Below are positions 32,797-40,886 of a stretch of 64,000 nucleotides of DNA, one piece after another (within the stretch, counting starts at the first letter, position 1; every line of letters starts with the position of its first letter). A model generated the notes under the pieces. That model did no database searches. It was given only the letters and a program-made list of their open reading frames with translations, and was not told the origin of the DNA. The position numbers were made by a program, and so were the translations under genes. This stretch comes from an uncultured Prevotellaceae bacterium (GTDB taxonomy: Bacteria; Bacteroidota; Bacteroidia; Bacteroidales; UBA932): assembly GCA_947166905.1 (NCBI GenBank), contig CAMVFZ010000001.1:124001-188000 (forward strand), read 5' to 3'.

Positions 32797-33888
32797 TTAT
32801 TTGGTTATTTTATTGTTTTGCTCTGCCGATGGGAACATAATGCGCAGCAGGTCCTCCCCCGCCAGGCCAAGTATTCCCAAGTCTTTATTTTTCAACGCAT
32901 TGCCGATGGCATCCTTTTCCAGCGGCAAACCTTTGACTGCAGCCTCAAGCGCCTTTGACGCTTCTCCGGTCTGAAAAAAATCGCCCTCCAGGCCGACGCT
33001 TTCTATGACGGGGCTACCGTCATGCCCAACCTGATCGGGCATCTCCTTCCCTAACCCGACGTTTACCTTGACCTCTCCCACGCCCTCTACGCGGCCGCCA
33101 AAGGACACGCTGTAGCTGTGATGCTTGCCCTCCAGGAAGTCAGGATCAAGGTAGGCCTGTTCCAGTCGGTCTATCTCTGCCATATCGGAATCGGACAGCA
33201 CAATCTGGTCCAGTTTTCCATTGTCATCGGTGCAGAAGAACTTGATAAGATGATTCTTAAAAGCCTCCAGGCCAACGGGATGGCCGGCAGCTTCCAATTC
33301 TTCCTTTAAGTTAGTCACGTGACTGCGAACGGAATCGACGCCTTTGCTGCTGATTTTGCCTGCCGACGGAGTGATGGCTTTCTGAAGAGCCTCGAAGTCT
33401 ACATCATACATCATCGTTCCGTGGACGATGCTGCCCTTCGGCAGAAGGGTGAAGGCGTTGCCGGATACCTTGCGCCCGCCAATCATAACATCGTTGCGGC
33501 CCGACTTTTCCGCCGGCACGCCAAGGCGGCGCAGCGCAAGGGCCACAAGGTTCAGGAAGCGGCTGAATGTGAAGGCGACATCAGTATTATCGCAGACGTA
33601 TGACAGCATCACATTGCCCATATCGGCATACACGCAGCCGCCACCGCTTTTGCGTCGGAAAAATTTGATGTCGTGGGCTTTGCAATAAGAGAGGTTGACC
33701 TCTGCCTCCATGACCTGATTGCGGCCGAAAATGACAGTGGGAGGCACCTGCCAGAGGAAGAAAGCTTCGCGTTCCCCGATAGCCGAAGGCGGCACAAGAG
33801 CGGTCAGGTTAGCTGCGACGAATTCTTCCATCGCCAGATACCAGACAAGCCTTCGCTGAGTGTTTTGGGGTAAAGCTATATGCTTCAT
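32797..33888 (-). CDS. lplA: Lipoate-protein ligase A with an in-frame repeat insertion
   Basis: 363 residues. Catalytic domain blocks: FGRNQVMEAEVN, RRKSGGGCVYADMGN (lipoyl-AMP binding), GRNDVMIGGRKVSGNA with the conserved lysine, and HGTMMYDVD. A C-terminal accessory domain begins about residue 250. Residues 281-290 (KEMPDQVGHD) are encoded by a palindromic repeat (33019-33046). They interrupt a predicted beta-hairpin between VKVNVG and VIESVGLEGDFF, lengthening the protein. It ligates lipoate to GcvH and other lipoyl domains. First gene of the gcv operon, with its own -7 element at 33912-33919. Confidence 0.92.
   Translation of the reverse strand: MKHIALPQNTQRRLVWYLAMEEFVAANLTALVPPSAIGEREAFFLWQVPPTVIFGRNQVMEAEVNLSYCKAHDIKFFRRKSGGGCVYADMGNVMLSYVCDNTDVAFTFSRFLNLVALALRRLGVPAEKSGRNDVMIGGRKVSGNAFTLLPKGSIVHGTMMYDVDFEALQKAITPSAGKISSKGVDSVRSHVTNLKEELEAAGHPVGLEAFKNHLIKFFCTDDNGKLDQIVLSDSDMAEIDRLEQAYLDPDFLEGKHHSYSVSFGGRVEGVGEVKVNVGLGKEMPDQVGHDGSPVIESVGLEGDFFQTGEASKALEAAVKGLPLEKDAIGNALKNKDLGILGLAGEDLLRIMFPSAEQNNKITK
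33019..33046. repeat. Palindromic element, copy D, inside lplA
   Basis: GTCATGCCCAACC-TGATCGGGCATCTCC type, forward orientation on the plus strand; read on the minus coding strand it gives residues 281-290 of LplA without breaking the frame. Confidence 0.75.
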
Positions 33889-33911
33889 TCTACCTCTTAA
33901 TAATTATCCCT

Positions 33912-33919
33912 CAAAGATA
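33912..33919 (-). promoter_or_regulatory. -7 element for the lplA-gcv operon
   Basis: TATCTTTG on the minus strand, 23 nt upstream of the lplA ATG. A short C4/G4 hairpin (33941-33954 region) lies just upstream, at the 3' side of the preceding gene. Confidence 0.5.
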
Positions 33920-33960
33920 ATTAAAAAGATTGCAATTTTCCCCTTTTTCGGGGATAAAAA

Positions 33961-34695
33961 TTACAAATTTTCACAAAGTGAAAGCAGAACGTGGTTAGTC
34001 CGATTATTAAGGGCGAAGTCTTCCTCTCCGCCGCACTTGTTTGCAGGCAGTTCGCCGCAGATATCTATGCCCAGAATGCGGGTGCCTTTTATGCTTTCCA
34101 GAACCTGTTTCATGGTATCCAGAGTCATAGTTCCCTGGTCCCAGTCGGTAGAGGCATAGCCCCTGGCCAGGACGTCTTTGTCAATAGAAATATATAGAGG
34201 TTCCTGAAGGGCCGACAGCCAGGATTTCAGCTTTTCCGGGATATTGGTTTCTTCCCTTGTAAACACTGTCACCCTGCCCGGAAAACCCGCGGTCTCCCCT
34301 GCCAGGGACGGATCTATTCCAACTATCAGAACCTTGTTCAAATATGGATTCTCCTGGAGCATCTTGCGCACCCATCCGCCGCAGCTCAGTATATTTCCAA
34401 AAGCCGGTTCCTGCATATCCGGATGGTTATCCAGAAGCAGCAGGTTAAAGTTTTCCGTAAGCGCGGCGCAGTGCAGGGCCGTCACATAGTGATAGTCGCC
34501 GGAATCGATGAAATTGAGCCCGACCGCCCCGTCATGCCCGGCTACGACCGGGCATCTCTTCCTTATCGCCTCCTGCGCAGCGTCATCGCAATAGCAGGAG
34601 GTGCCTTCTATGGACCTAAGGTCAAGATATTCCGCCCCCTCCGGAAACGTGTATTCCCGTTCACGGTACACTCCAGAGAAGTCAAGAATTCTCAT
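33961..34695 (-). CDS. Arginase/agmatinase-family (ureohydrolase) protein with in-frame repeat
   Basis: 244 residues. Manganese-site motifs: H69 in SGDYHY, D89-x-H91-x-D93 in LLDNHPDMQ, and D172-x-D174 in YISIDKDVL, followed by GMTL-like TMTLDTM. The size is below that of classical arginases (about 300), as for uncharacterised Bacteroidetes members, so the substrate (arginine, agmatine, formiminoglutamate or other guanidines) is open. Residues 46-55 (ending RCPVVAGHD) come from a palindromic repeat (34531-34558) lying between a helix and the GLNFIDSG strand. The start overlaps the upstream SUMF1-like stop (TAATG). Confidence 0.8.
   Translation of the reverse strand: MRILDFSGVYREREYTFPEGAEYLDLRSIEGTSCYCDDAAQEAIRKRCPVVAGHDGAVGLNFIDSGDYHYVTALHCAALTENFNLLLLDNHPDMQEPAFGNILSCGGWVRKMLQENPYLNKVLIVGIDPSLAGETAGFPGRVTVFTREETNIPEKLKSWLSALQEPLYISIDKDVLARGYASTDWDQGTMTLDTMKQVLESIKGTRILGIDICGELPANKCGGEEDFALNNRTNHVLLSLCENL
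34531..34558. repeat. Palindromic element, copy E, inside the ureohydrolase-family gene
   Basis: GTCATGCCCGGC-TACGACCGGGCATCTC type with a slightly different centre. Same orientation and same frame relative to the host gene as copy D, giving a peptide ending in AGHDG (compare VGHDG in LplA). Confidence 0.75.
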
Positions 34696-35978
34696 TAGAG
34701 GGCGATTCTAAAACCGAAGGTGCTCTTTATATTGATTTTAGGGACCTCGGTGCGATTGCTAACCGTGCAGGCAGAGAAGGGGCTGGCTGCGCTTCCTCCG
34801 CGGATAACGCCCTCGTTCACCCACTCCCAGGCATTGCCGCTCATATCGAAGAGGCCAAGTTGGTTGGGCAGAAGTGTGCGTACGTTTGCCGGGGCTCCCT
34901 TATCTGAATTGTCGATGTTGACTGCAACAAAACGGGCAAAGTTGCTGCCGCTGAAAGGCTGGTCCAAATCTTCCTGACCACCGCGGGCGGCATACTCCCA
35001 TTCAGCCTCTGAAGGCAGACGGAAAGCACGTCCAGTGCGCTGGTTAAGCTTTACTATGAATTCCTGGGCACGATACCAGGAGACATTGACAACAGGCCTG
35101 CGGAGTTCATTGGGATAGTTTCCGATGGGGAGATAGCCCATCACTTCCTGCCAAAGACCGGCGGTAACTTCTTCTTGTGCTATTTCAAAGTCTTCTACTG
35201 TAACGTCCTTTACGGGGAGCTCGTTCTTGCCGCCCTTACCGGTGCGGTCCCCCATACGGAAGGTGCCACCCTTGACGGCCTTCATTGTAATGACCTCGCT
35301 GCCGACGTTTATGGTCTCATCGGCACAAACGTGTTCGCGGGCGACGTTGCCCTCATAAGCCTGTGTGTATTCCACCGGGGCCTTGTGACCGGTAATTACG
35401 GCTACACGGAAGCCAAGAGTGCCGGCTTTTACGGATCCGGGGGTGGCGTTGCGCGTAGTTCTTGTGCGCACTACGTTATTGGTAGTGCCTTCTTTGAAAA
35501 GACCGCCGACCCACTCGGAAAGGTTGCTGGTTGGCTTGATAATGCCGGTATAAACGGCGTGCTCGTAGTTGAGTTCCGGAACAAGGATAAAGCGGATTCC
35601 GATATTCTTTGAGAGTTTATTTGCAAATGATTCGCAGTCGCTTACTGTTACATCGGTCACGGGAGAGTCAGGGTTCTTGACCTGGGAGGGGTTATTTCCC
35701 ATAACAGCCTCCCAAAGAGCCTGGCTTACAGGTGTTTCCATGATTGCGTAGCAATCCAGGAAGGCCTCTGTAAAGTTCTCTGCGCCCTCTACTTTACGGC
35801 CGCTGGTCAACATTCCGTATGTAAAGAAGCCGCCATCGGACAGTTTCATATTGAAGGTGACGTCACCTACGGTATAAGAGTTGTTTACATCTACGATTTC
35901 AGGGTAGGAAGGGCCGCCGCATGCGGCTGTGAAAATTGCTGTGGCTACAATGGCCAAGGTGCTTATAAACTTGTTCAT
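34695..35978 (-). CDS. Lipoprotein with two SUMF1/FGE-like domains
   Basis: 427 residues. Signal MNKFISTLAIVATAIFTAAC has a lipobox (C20). The N-terminal unit (about 50-205) is a degenerate formylglycine-generating-enzyme-like domain (ETPVSQALWEAVMGNNPSQ, ending GTLGFRVAV). The C-terminal unit (about 235-427) is more complete (GGTFRMGD, EEVTAGLWQEVMG, RLPSEAEWEYAARGG, MSGNAWEWV, FGFRIAL). The active-site cysteine pair of true formylglycine enzymes is not evident, so these are probably structural or binding SUMF1 domains, common in Bacteroidetes surface lipoproteins. It has its own -7 (35998-36005) and is coupled to the ureohydrolase gene. Confidence 0.82.
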   Translation of the reverse strand: MNKFISTLAIVATAIFTAACGGPSYPEIVDVNNSYTVGDVTFNMKLSDGGFFTYGMLTSGRKVEGAENFTEAFLDCYAIMETPVSQALWEAVMGNNPSQVKNPDSPVTDVTVSDCESFANKLSKNIGIRFILVPELNYEHAVYTGIIKPTSNLSEWVGGLFKEGTTNNVVRTRTTRNATPGSVKAGTLGFRVAVITGHKAPVEYTQAYEGNVAREHVCADETINVGSEVITMKAVKGGTFRMGDRTGKGGKNELPVKDVTVEDFEIAQEEVTAGLWQEVMGYLPIGNYPNELRRPVVNVSWYRAQEFIVKLNQRTGRAFRLPSEAEWEYAARGGQEDLDQPFSGSNFARFVAVNIDNSDKGAPANVRTLLPNQLGLFDMSGNAWEWVNEGVIRGGSAASPFSACTVSNRTEVPKINIKSTFGFRIAL

Positions 35979-35997
35979 ATCAATCGTCTAATTACGA

Positions 35998-36005
35998 CAA
36001 ATATA
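35998..36005 (-). promoter_or_regulatory. -7 element for the SUMF1-like lipoprotein gene
   Basis: TATATTTG on the minus strand, 19 nt upstream of the ATG at 35978. Confidence 0.5.
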
Positions 36006-36037
36006 GTCAATAAGTACGGATTTCTAGAGATTTTTTG

Positions 36038-36045
36038 TATTTTTG
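36038..36045 (+). promoter_or_regulatory. -7 element for the DUF3943 gene (near-leaderless)
   Basis: TATTTTTG ending 8 nt before the ATG at 36054, predicting a leader of only a few nucleotides. Divergent from 35998-36005. Confidence 0.45.
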
Positions 36046-36053
36046 CCGAGTCC

Positions 36054-37499
36054 ATGAGGAAAATTTGTATAATATTTCTGTTTGCGCTGACTTGTTTCAA
36101 CCTGTCGGCACAGACTGCATTTCCTACCGACAGCGTAAAAAAAAGGCCCTGGACCGCCGCCGCTTACACATTGGTCTTGAACGGAGGAGTTTGGGCATAC
36201 GACAGGTATATCACAAAGTCCGAGTTCGCAGAGATTTCCTACTCTACAATGAAGAGCAACGTCAAGACAGGCTTTGTCTGGGACAGTGACCGCCTGGCCA
36301 CCAACCACCTGGGACATCCCTACAACGGCGGACTATACTTTCTTGGCGCGCGCAGTTGCGGGCTGAATTATTGGCAGTCACTTCCTTACGCCACAGCCGG
36401 CAGCCTACTTTGGGAACTATTTGCAGAAAAAGAGCCCCCGGGCCTCAACGACCTTATTGCCACTCCCCTTGCAGGAGCCGCCTTCGGCGAGGTTTTCCAC
36501 CGCACATCCAACTACATTTTGGATGACAGGACCCGTGGCCCGGAGCGTATAGCACGCGAAGTAGCCGCCGCAGTTATCAACCCGGTAGGCTTTGTAGACA
36601 GAATACTGACCGGCAAACTCTGGAAGTCCAACACCTCCGCCGTCTACGACGCCGACCGCATCCCCCTTAGCCTAACCGTCTCCGCCATCGACAGATTTAT
36701 GTCCGACGGCGCCGATGTCACCCTGGGCCACCACTACCCCTCCCTTCAGATCGATTTGGAGTACGGAGATGCCATGGATGCTTCTGAGAACAGGCCTTTC
36801 GACTATTTCTTTGGCAGCACTACGATGCATCTGGGTTCCAGCAACACCCAGCCGCTGTTTTGCGATATCAATATCACCGGCCGCCTTTGGGGCCGCGAGA
36901 TTGAGACCGGCAGCGATGACTCGGAGGCGGTATTTGGTATCTGGCAGCAATACGACTTCTACCATACCCGTAGCGCCCGCGAGGACGAAGACAACCCCAT
37001 TTTCAACTTCTCTGAAACCGTTGCCGCAGGCCCCGGAATAGTATTCCGCCAGACAGGAAATAATACCGTTTTCCATCAAGCCCTGTTTGCCGATGTCATC
37101 GGCCTTGGAGCAGTGGAAAACAGCAATATCTTCATTATAGAAAGACACTACAACATGGGCAGCGGCTTCGCCCTCAAGTCACTGTCTTCCTTGAGGTTAT
37201 GGAATCGCGTAAGCCTTTCTTTCCAAGCGAAGCTCTTCTACCTCAATACCTGGGGAGACTACACTAGCCGCGATGACGTTGCAGCCGGCTTGCTTGATCC
37301 CCTTTATACGGACACGATGGGAGACAAGAGTTATTCGTGGGCCTTCGTCCTTTCTCCCACCCTTAGGGTTAACGTAGCTAAGCACTGGGGTATCACACTT
37401 TCTGCCAGCCGCCTTGGCCGCGATTCCCACTACAAATCCTTCCCGGACTCCAAAGCCCGCACCACAGACGTAAGATTCGGAATCTACTACAACTTATAG
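36054..37499 (+). CDS. DUF3943 outer-membrane protein
   Basis: 481 residues. Signal peptide MRKICIIFLFALTCFNLSAQ. The DUF3943 block occupies about 75-175: NHLGHPYNGGLYFLGARSCGLNYWQSLPYATAGSLLWELFAEKEPPGLNDLIATPLAG-type sequence, then RIAREVAAAVINPVGFVDRIL. The rest (about 200-481) alternates amphipathic strands with aromatic ends and finishes TTDVRFGIYYNL, a beta-barrel signature. Role unknown; an outer-membrane location is likely. A shared terminator with the convergent DUF4332 gene follows. Confidence 0.85.
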   Translation: MRKICIIFLFALTCFNLSAQTAFPTDSVKKRPWTAAAYTLVLNGGVWAYDRYITKSEFAEISYSTMKSNVKTGFVWDSDRLATNHLGHPYNGGLYFLGARSCGLNYWQSLPYATAGSLLWELFAEKEPPGLNDLIATPLAGAAFGEVFHRTSNYILDDRTRGPERIAREVAAAVINPVGFVDRILTGKLWKSNTSAVYDADRIPLSLTVSAIDRFMSDGADVTLGHHYPSLQIDLEYGDAMDASENRPFDYFFGSTTMHLGSSNTQPLFCDINITGRLWGREIETGSDDSEAVFGIWQQYDFYHTRSAREDEDNPIFNFSETVAAGPGIVFRQTGNNTVFHQALFADVIGLGAVENSNIFIIERHYNMGSGFALKSLSSLRLWNRVSLSFQAKLFYLNTWGDYTSRDDVAAGLLDPLYTDTMGDKSYSWAFVLSPTLRVNVAKHWGITLSASRLGRDSHYKSFPDSKARTTDVRFGIYYNL

Positions 37500-37503
37500 A
37501 CAT

Positions 37504-37535
37504 AAAAAAACCAGCCCTCGCAGGCTGGATTTTTT
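37504..37535. terminator. Bidirectional terminator between DUF3943 and DUF4332 genes
   Basis: CCAGCC / GGCTGG stem (37511-37528) flanked by A7 and T6, so it works in both directions; convergent genes end on either side. Confidence 0.85.
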
Positions 37536-37550
37536 AGGATACGAGATGGA

Positions 37551-37958
37551 TTAGTACTGAACGACCCTGGGAAGTTCTTTAGCCTGGTCGATCATCTTCT
37601 GGAGCTCGCCTGCAGTAGGAACTCTCTTGGTGCGGTGCTCTTTCTCGTTAACCTCGATCATCTGCTTTTCGAGGTTTGCAGCGTTGCGATGAGAGAGTTC
37701 TACTACGGTGTCTACGCCTGCTGCCTCAAGGAGCTCTGAGAACTGAGGGCCAATACCCTTAATTCTGCAAAGATCAGCATGGTTTACCCAGGTAAGGATG
37801 AGTTTTCCGGTGATACCGGTAGCATCTTCAAGGTCCTTGCGGCCCTTGGGGGTCTTTCCTTTCTCAAGGAGCTGGTCTACGGTAGCAATACCGGCAGCGA
37901 CCAATTTCTCTGCGTAAACAGGACCGATGCCCTGAATGTCTACAACATTGTAACCCAT
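37551..37958 (-). CDS. DUF4332 helix-hairpin-helix protein
   Basis: 135 residues. Two helix-hairpin-helix units: DIQGIGPVYAEKLVAAGIATVDQLLEKG near the start and LCRIKGIGPQFSELLEAAGVDTVVEL in the middle, as in DUF4332. A basic C-terminal helix follows. Such units bind DNA non-specifically. Cytoplasmic, single-gene transcript, promoter -7 at 38020-38027. Precise role unknown. Confidence 0.85.
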   Translation of the reverse strand: MGYNVVDIQGIGPVYAEKLVAAGIATVDQLLEKGKTPKGRKDLEDATGITGKLILTWVNHADLCRIKGIGPQFSELLEAAGVDTVVELSHRNAANLEKQMIEVNEKEHRTKRVPTAGELQKMIDQAKELPRVVQY

Positions 37959-38019
37959 TTTCGTTAAATTTTAAGTTTAGTTAATTATTAAGTGTTATTG
38001 CCACTCTGGTAAATCGTTT

Positions 38020-38027
38020 CAAATTTA
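38020..38027 (-). promoter_or_regulatory. -7 element for the DUF4332 gene
   Basis: TAAATTTG on the minus strand, 61 nt upstream of the ATG. Confidence 0.4.
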
Positions 38028-38066
38028 TGAATTCTTCATAAATAATCCTACAAAATAATAGAAGAA

Positions 38067-40880
38067 TTATTCTGCAGCCTCCTCAAAACCATAATACTGG
38101 CCCTTCTTGGCAACAGGCAAACCGGTCTTCATCCATGCAGGCATAGGAGCACCCTTCATGTAGTGGTCGAAGAACTGCTGAAGCCTGCGGGACAGGTCCT
38201 TGCAGTTGCGGCGCTCGCGAAGATTATGAGCCTCGTCGTTGTACTCGAGCAGCCATGCAGGCTTGCCAAAGCGGCGAAGGTTGCTGAAGAACTCGATTCC
38301 CTGATACCACGGAACTGCACCATCGGCATCATTGTGCATGATAAGAACAGGAGTGGTAACCTGGTCTACGAAGAATACAGGAGAATTCTCTATATAAAGG
38401 TCAAGACCACCCTCATCCCACAAAGACTTGCCGATACGGCTCTGACCGTGCTCATACTGCATTGCACGGGCCATACCACTCTCCCAACGGATACCGCCGT
38501 AAGCACTGGTCATGTTGCCCACAGGAGCACCTGCGCCAGCGGCACAGAACATATCGGTACGGGTAACAAGGTATGCGGTCTGATAGCCACCCCAGCTCTG
38601 GCCCTGGATAGCCATATGCTCCTTGTCGATAACCGGGAACTGCTCGCACATGGCCTCAGCTCCGGAGCAAATACAATTATAAGCGCTCTCGCCGGGATGA
38701 CCGGATTCATAAACGATATCCGGGATAAATACAGCGTAACCGTTACTTACATACATGGGCACATTCACAGTAGAACGTGAAGGAGCCGGCTGCCTGTAAG
38801 AATACAGAGTCTCTGAATACTTCTCATAGAAGTAAATCATCAAAGGAAGCTTTTCTCCCTCCTTGACATCATCGGGGAGGAACAGCATTCCGTCCAGAGG
38901 CGTGCCGTCATATGCAGCCCAGTGGACCAGCTGAACGTCGCCCCAACGGTAGTTCTGCTGCTGGGGATTGATGGCAGTAAGCTTGTTGGCACCATCAATA
39001 ATCTTGGTCAAACCCTCCTTGAAAGCAGCCTGATAGCCTTTCTTGCCGGCCTTGGGAGCGTACAGGTAAAGATCCGGAGAATTGCGGAAGTTACCCTTGA
39101 GGAAGGCAAGTACGGCCGCATCTTTGGCCTTTACAGCTGAAGAGTAGGACCATCCTGCGGTAAACCAGTCCGGAACACTTCTCTTTACGCTGTTGATTGT
39201 AGCAAAACCATTCTCCTTGGTAGCCTCTGCATAAGTAGTGAAGAATACAGGGGCGTCAACAGGCTGAACGTAGGTTGCGCCGAACCGCATTTCCTCTGGA
39301 TGGAAGTTGCGGTTAACCGGATCAGCGATGCGGAAACGAACGTTGTTCTGGCGTCCTTCGCCATCGGTAAGGCACTCGATAGAGCTGCCGTTGGCTGCGA
39401 ACTTCCAAACATCGTAGCGGTCGCAGATAAGGATGAACTCGTCATTTGCAGTCCAGGTAGGCCTGCCATCGTATGCGTCGGGATAATTCGGGTGGTCATC
39501 TTCCTCGTCGTAGAAGTTGGTGCGGCAGTCTGCCGTAAGGCAAACAACTTCATTGGTTGCGAGGTCATAGGTATACCACTGGAGATCGCCACAGTCGTAC
39601 CAATAGAGATACTTGCCTGCGGGGGAAAGCCTGGGCGAACCTGCCACTTTCTCCATGATGAGGCGACGGCTGCCGTCGGCCAGAGATACAATGTAAACGT
39701 CGTTGTAAGGGTTGGAATCCCAATAGGCAGAAAGCTGATAGGGGCCTCTGTCTACCACAAGGGCGTATTCTGCGTCACCACCGTTAAAGTGGAATACATG
39801 CTCGTTGTAATTCTTGCTGAGAATAGTTACAGCCTTGCTGCCCAAATCGATAACAGCCGGATTGGTATACTTGTCCAGGCGGGCTTTCATTGCCTTCTGC
39901 ATAGGAGGAGTAAGGATGGCATCCCAATTCCATATATCCAGCTTGGCGGACTCAAAGTCTACGATAGAAGTATCCTTGGGAGGCATGTACTCTGCAAGGC
40001 CGGCGAAGATACGGTTGCCTGACTCAGAGAAAACCGGAGTAGTCTTCTGAGTGAAGCAAAGGCCGTCGTTAGTGTAGCTTGCAGGAACGAGTTCCTCTGC
40101 TGCCTTACCGCCCTTGGAAAGCATTATGGCGCAATGACGGTCTCCGCCACGCTCTGCAATGATGCTGTCTGCAGATGCAATGAAAACTACGTCTTCTCCG
40201 TTGCGACTGAAGTTAACTCCACCGTAGTATTTCATATCCTGATGCAGGCTGGCGCGGGATTTTGAAGGAAGATCAAAGAGGACCACCTCGTTTTTGGAAA
40301 GGCTGTCTTTCTTCTCTTTCTTGAAGATAACGGCCATCTTGTCACCCTTCCTGCTGAAGAAGTAAGAATCCACATTCTTAAGGGTATCAGTCCACTTAGA
40401 GGCAGGATCCATGACGATGGTTTTCTTGTCCAGCGAGTAAGTCACATAAGGCATGGCGTCGAAGCCGGTCTTAAAGGACTTAATACCAGCTATCTTACTA
40501 ATCTCCAAGGTTTTAAGATTGATGATAGCCAGGGAATCCTTGGGCATCTGATCCGGTTTCTTCTTGGCGATCTTAGCCTTTCTGGTAACCTGGAACGGCG
40601 GCTTTACAGAGCAATAAGCCCAATCGCCGGAAGGAGACATCTTCAGGGAACTTCCGCGAGGAATGGCAAGCTCCTTGCCGTCTGTGGTACGCTTGATATA
40701 AAGCACGCCATCGCCCTCCTGCGGAACGACAGACCATGTTAGGAAAACGCCGTCTGCGCTAAGGGCAGTACTGGCAACCCTCTGCCATGAATCGTAGACA
40801 TCATGATCCATGGCCGGCTTCTGTGCCAGCGCCACTGCGCCGGCTGCAAAAACCGCAAAAATTGTCAATAACTTCTTCAT
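38067..40880 (-). CDS. Secreted S9-family (prolyl oligopeptidase-like) peptidase
   Basis: 937 residues. Signal peptide MKKLLTIFAVFAAGAVALA, a long N-terminal beta-propeller-like region (about 30-650), then an alpha/beta hydrolase domain. Nucleophile Ser in GQSWGGYQ, Asp in HNDADGAVPWYQ, His in NDEAHNLRERRN complete the triad. The family removes dipeptides or cleaves oligopeptides in the periplasm, which suits an amino-acid-fermenting lifestyle together with the C69 dipeptidase. It starts 6 nt after the flavodiiron gene stop, so the two may share a transcript. Confidence 0.9.
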   Translation of the reverse strand: MKKLLTIFAVFAAGAVALAQKPAMDHDVYDSWQRVASTALSADGVFLTWSVVPQEGDGVLYIKRTTDGKELAIPRGSSLKMSPSGDWAYCSVKPPFQVTRKAKIAKKKPDQMPKDSLAIINLKTLEISKIAGIKSFKTGFDAMPYVTYSLDKKTIVMDPASKWTDTLKNVDSYFFSRKGDKMAVIFKKEKKDSLSKNEVVLFDLPSKSRASLHQDMKYYGGVNFSRNGEDVVFIASADSIIAERGGDRHCAIMLSKGGKAAEELVPASYTNDGLCFTQKTTPVFSESGNRIFAGLAEYMPPKDTSIVDFESAKLDIWNWDAILTPPMQKAMKARLDKYTNPAVIDLGSKAVTILSKNYNEHVFHFNGGDAEYALVVDRGPYQLSAYWDSNPYNDVYIVSLADGSRRLIMEKVAGSPRLSPAGKYLYWYDCGDLQWYTYDLATNEVVCLTADCRTNFYDEEDDHPNYPDAYDGRPTWTANDEFILICDRYDVWKFAANGSSIECLTDGEGRQNNVRFRIADPVNRNFHPEEMRFGATYVQPVDAPVFFTTYAEATKENGFATINSVKRSVPDWFTAGWSYSSAVKAKDAAVLAFLKGNFRNSPDLYLYAPKAGKKGYQAAFKEGLTKIIDGANKLTAINPQQQNYRWGDVQLVHWAAYDGTPLDGMLFLPDDVKEGEKLPLMIYFYEKYSETLYSYRQPAPSRSTVNVPMYVSNGYAVFIPDIVYESGHPGESAYNCICSGAEAMCEQFPVIDKEHMAIQGQSWGGYQTAYLVTRTDMFCAAGAGAPVGNMTSAYGGIRWESGMARAMQYEHGQSRIGKSLWDEGGLDLYIENSPVFFVDQVTTPVLIMHNDADGAVPWYQGIEFFSNLRRFGKPAWLLEYNDEAHNLRERRNCKDLSRRLQQFFDHYMKGAPMPAWMKTGLPVAKKGQYYGFEEAAE

Positions 40881-40886
40881 GTAATA

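Noticed and set aside
32795-33960. Glycine riboswitch for the gcv operon
   Set aside because: lplA and gcvT are 2 nt apart and the region upstream of lplA is only about 70 nt; no tandem aptamer can fit.
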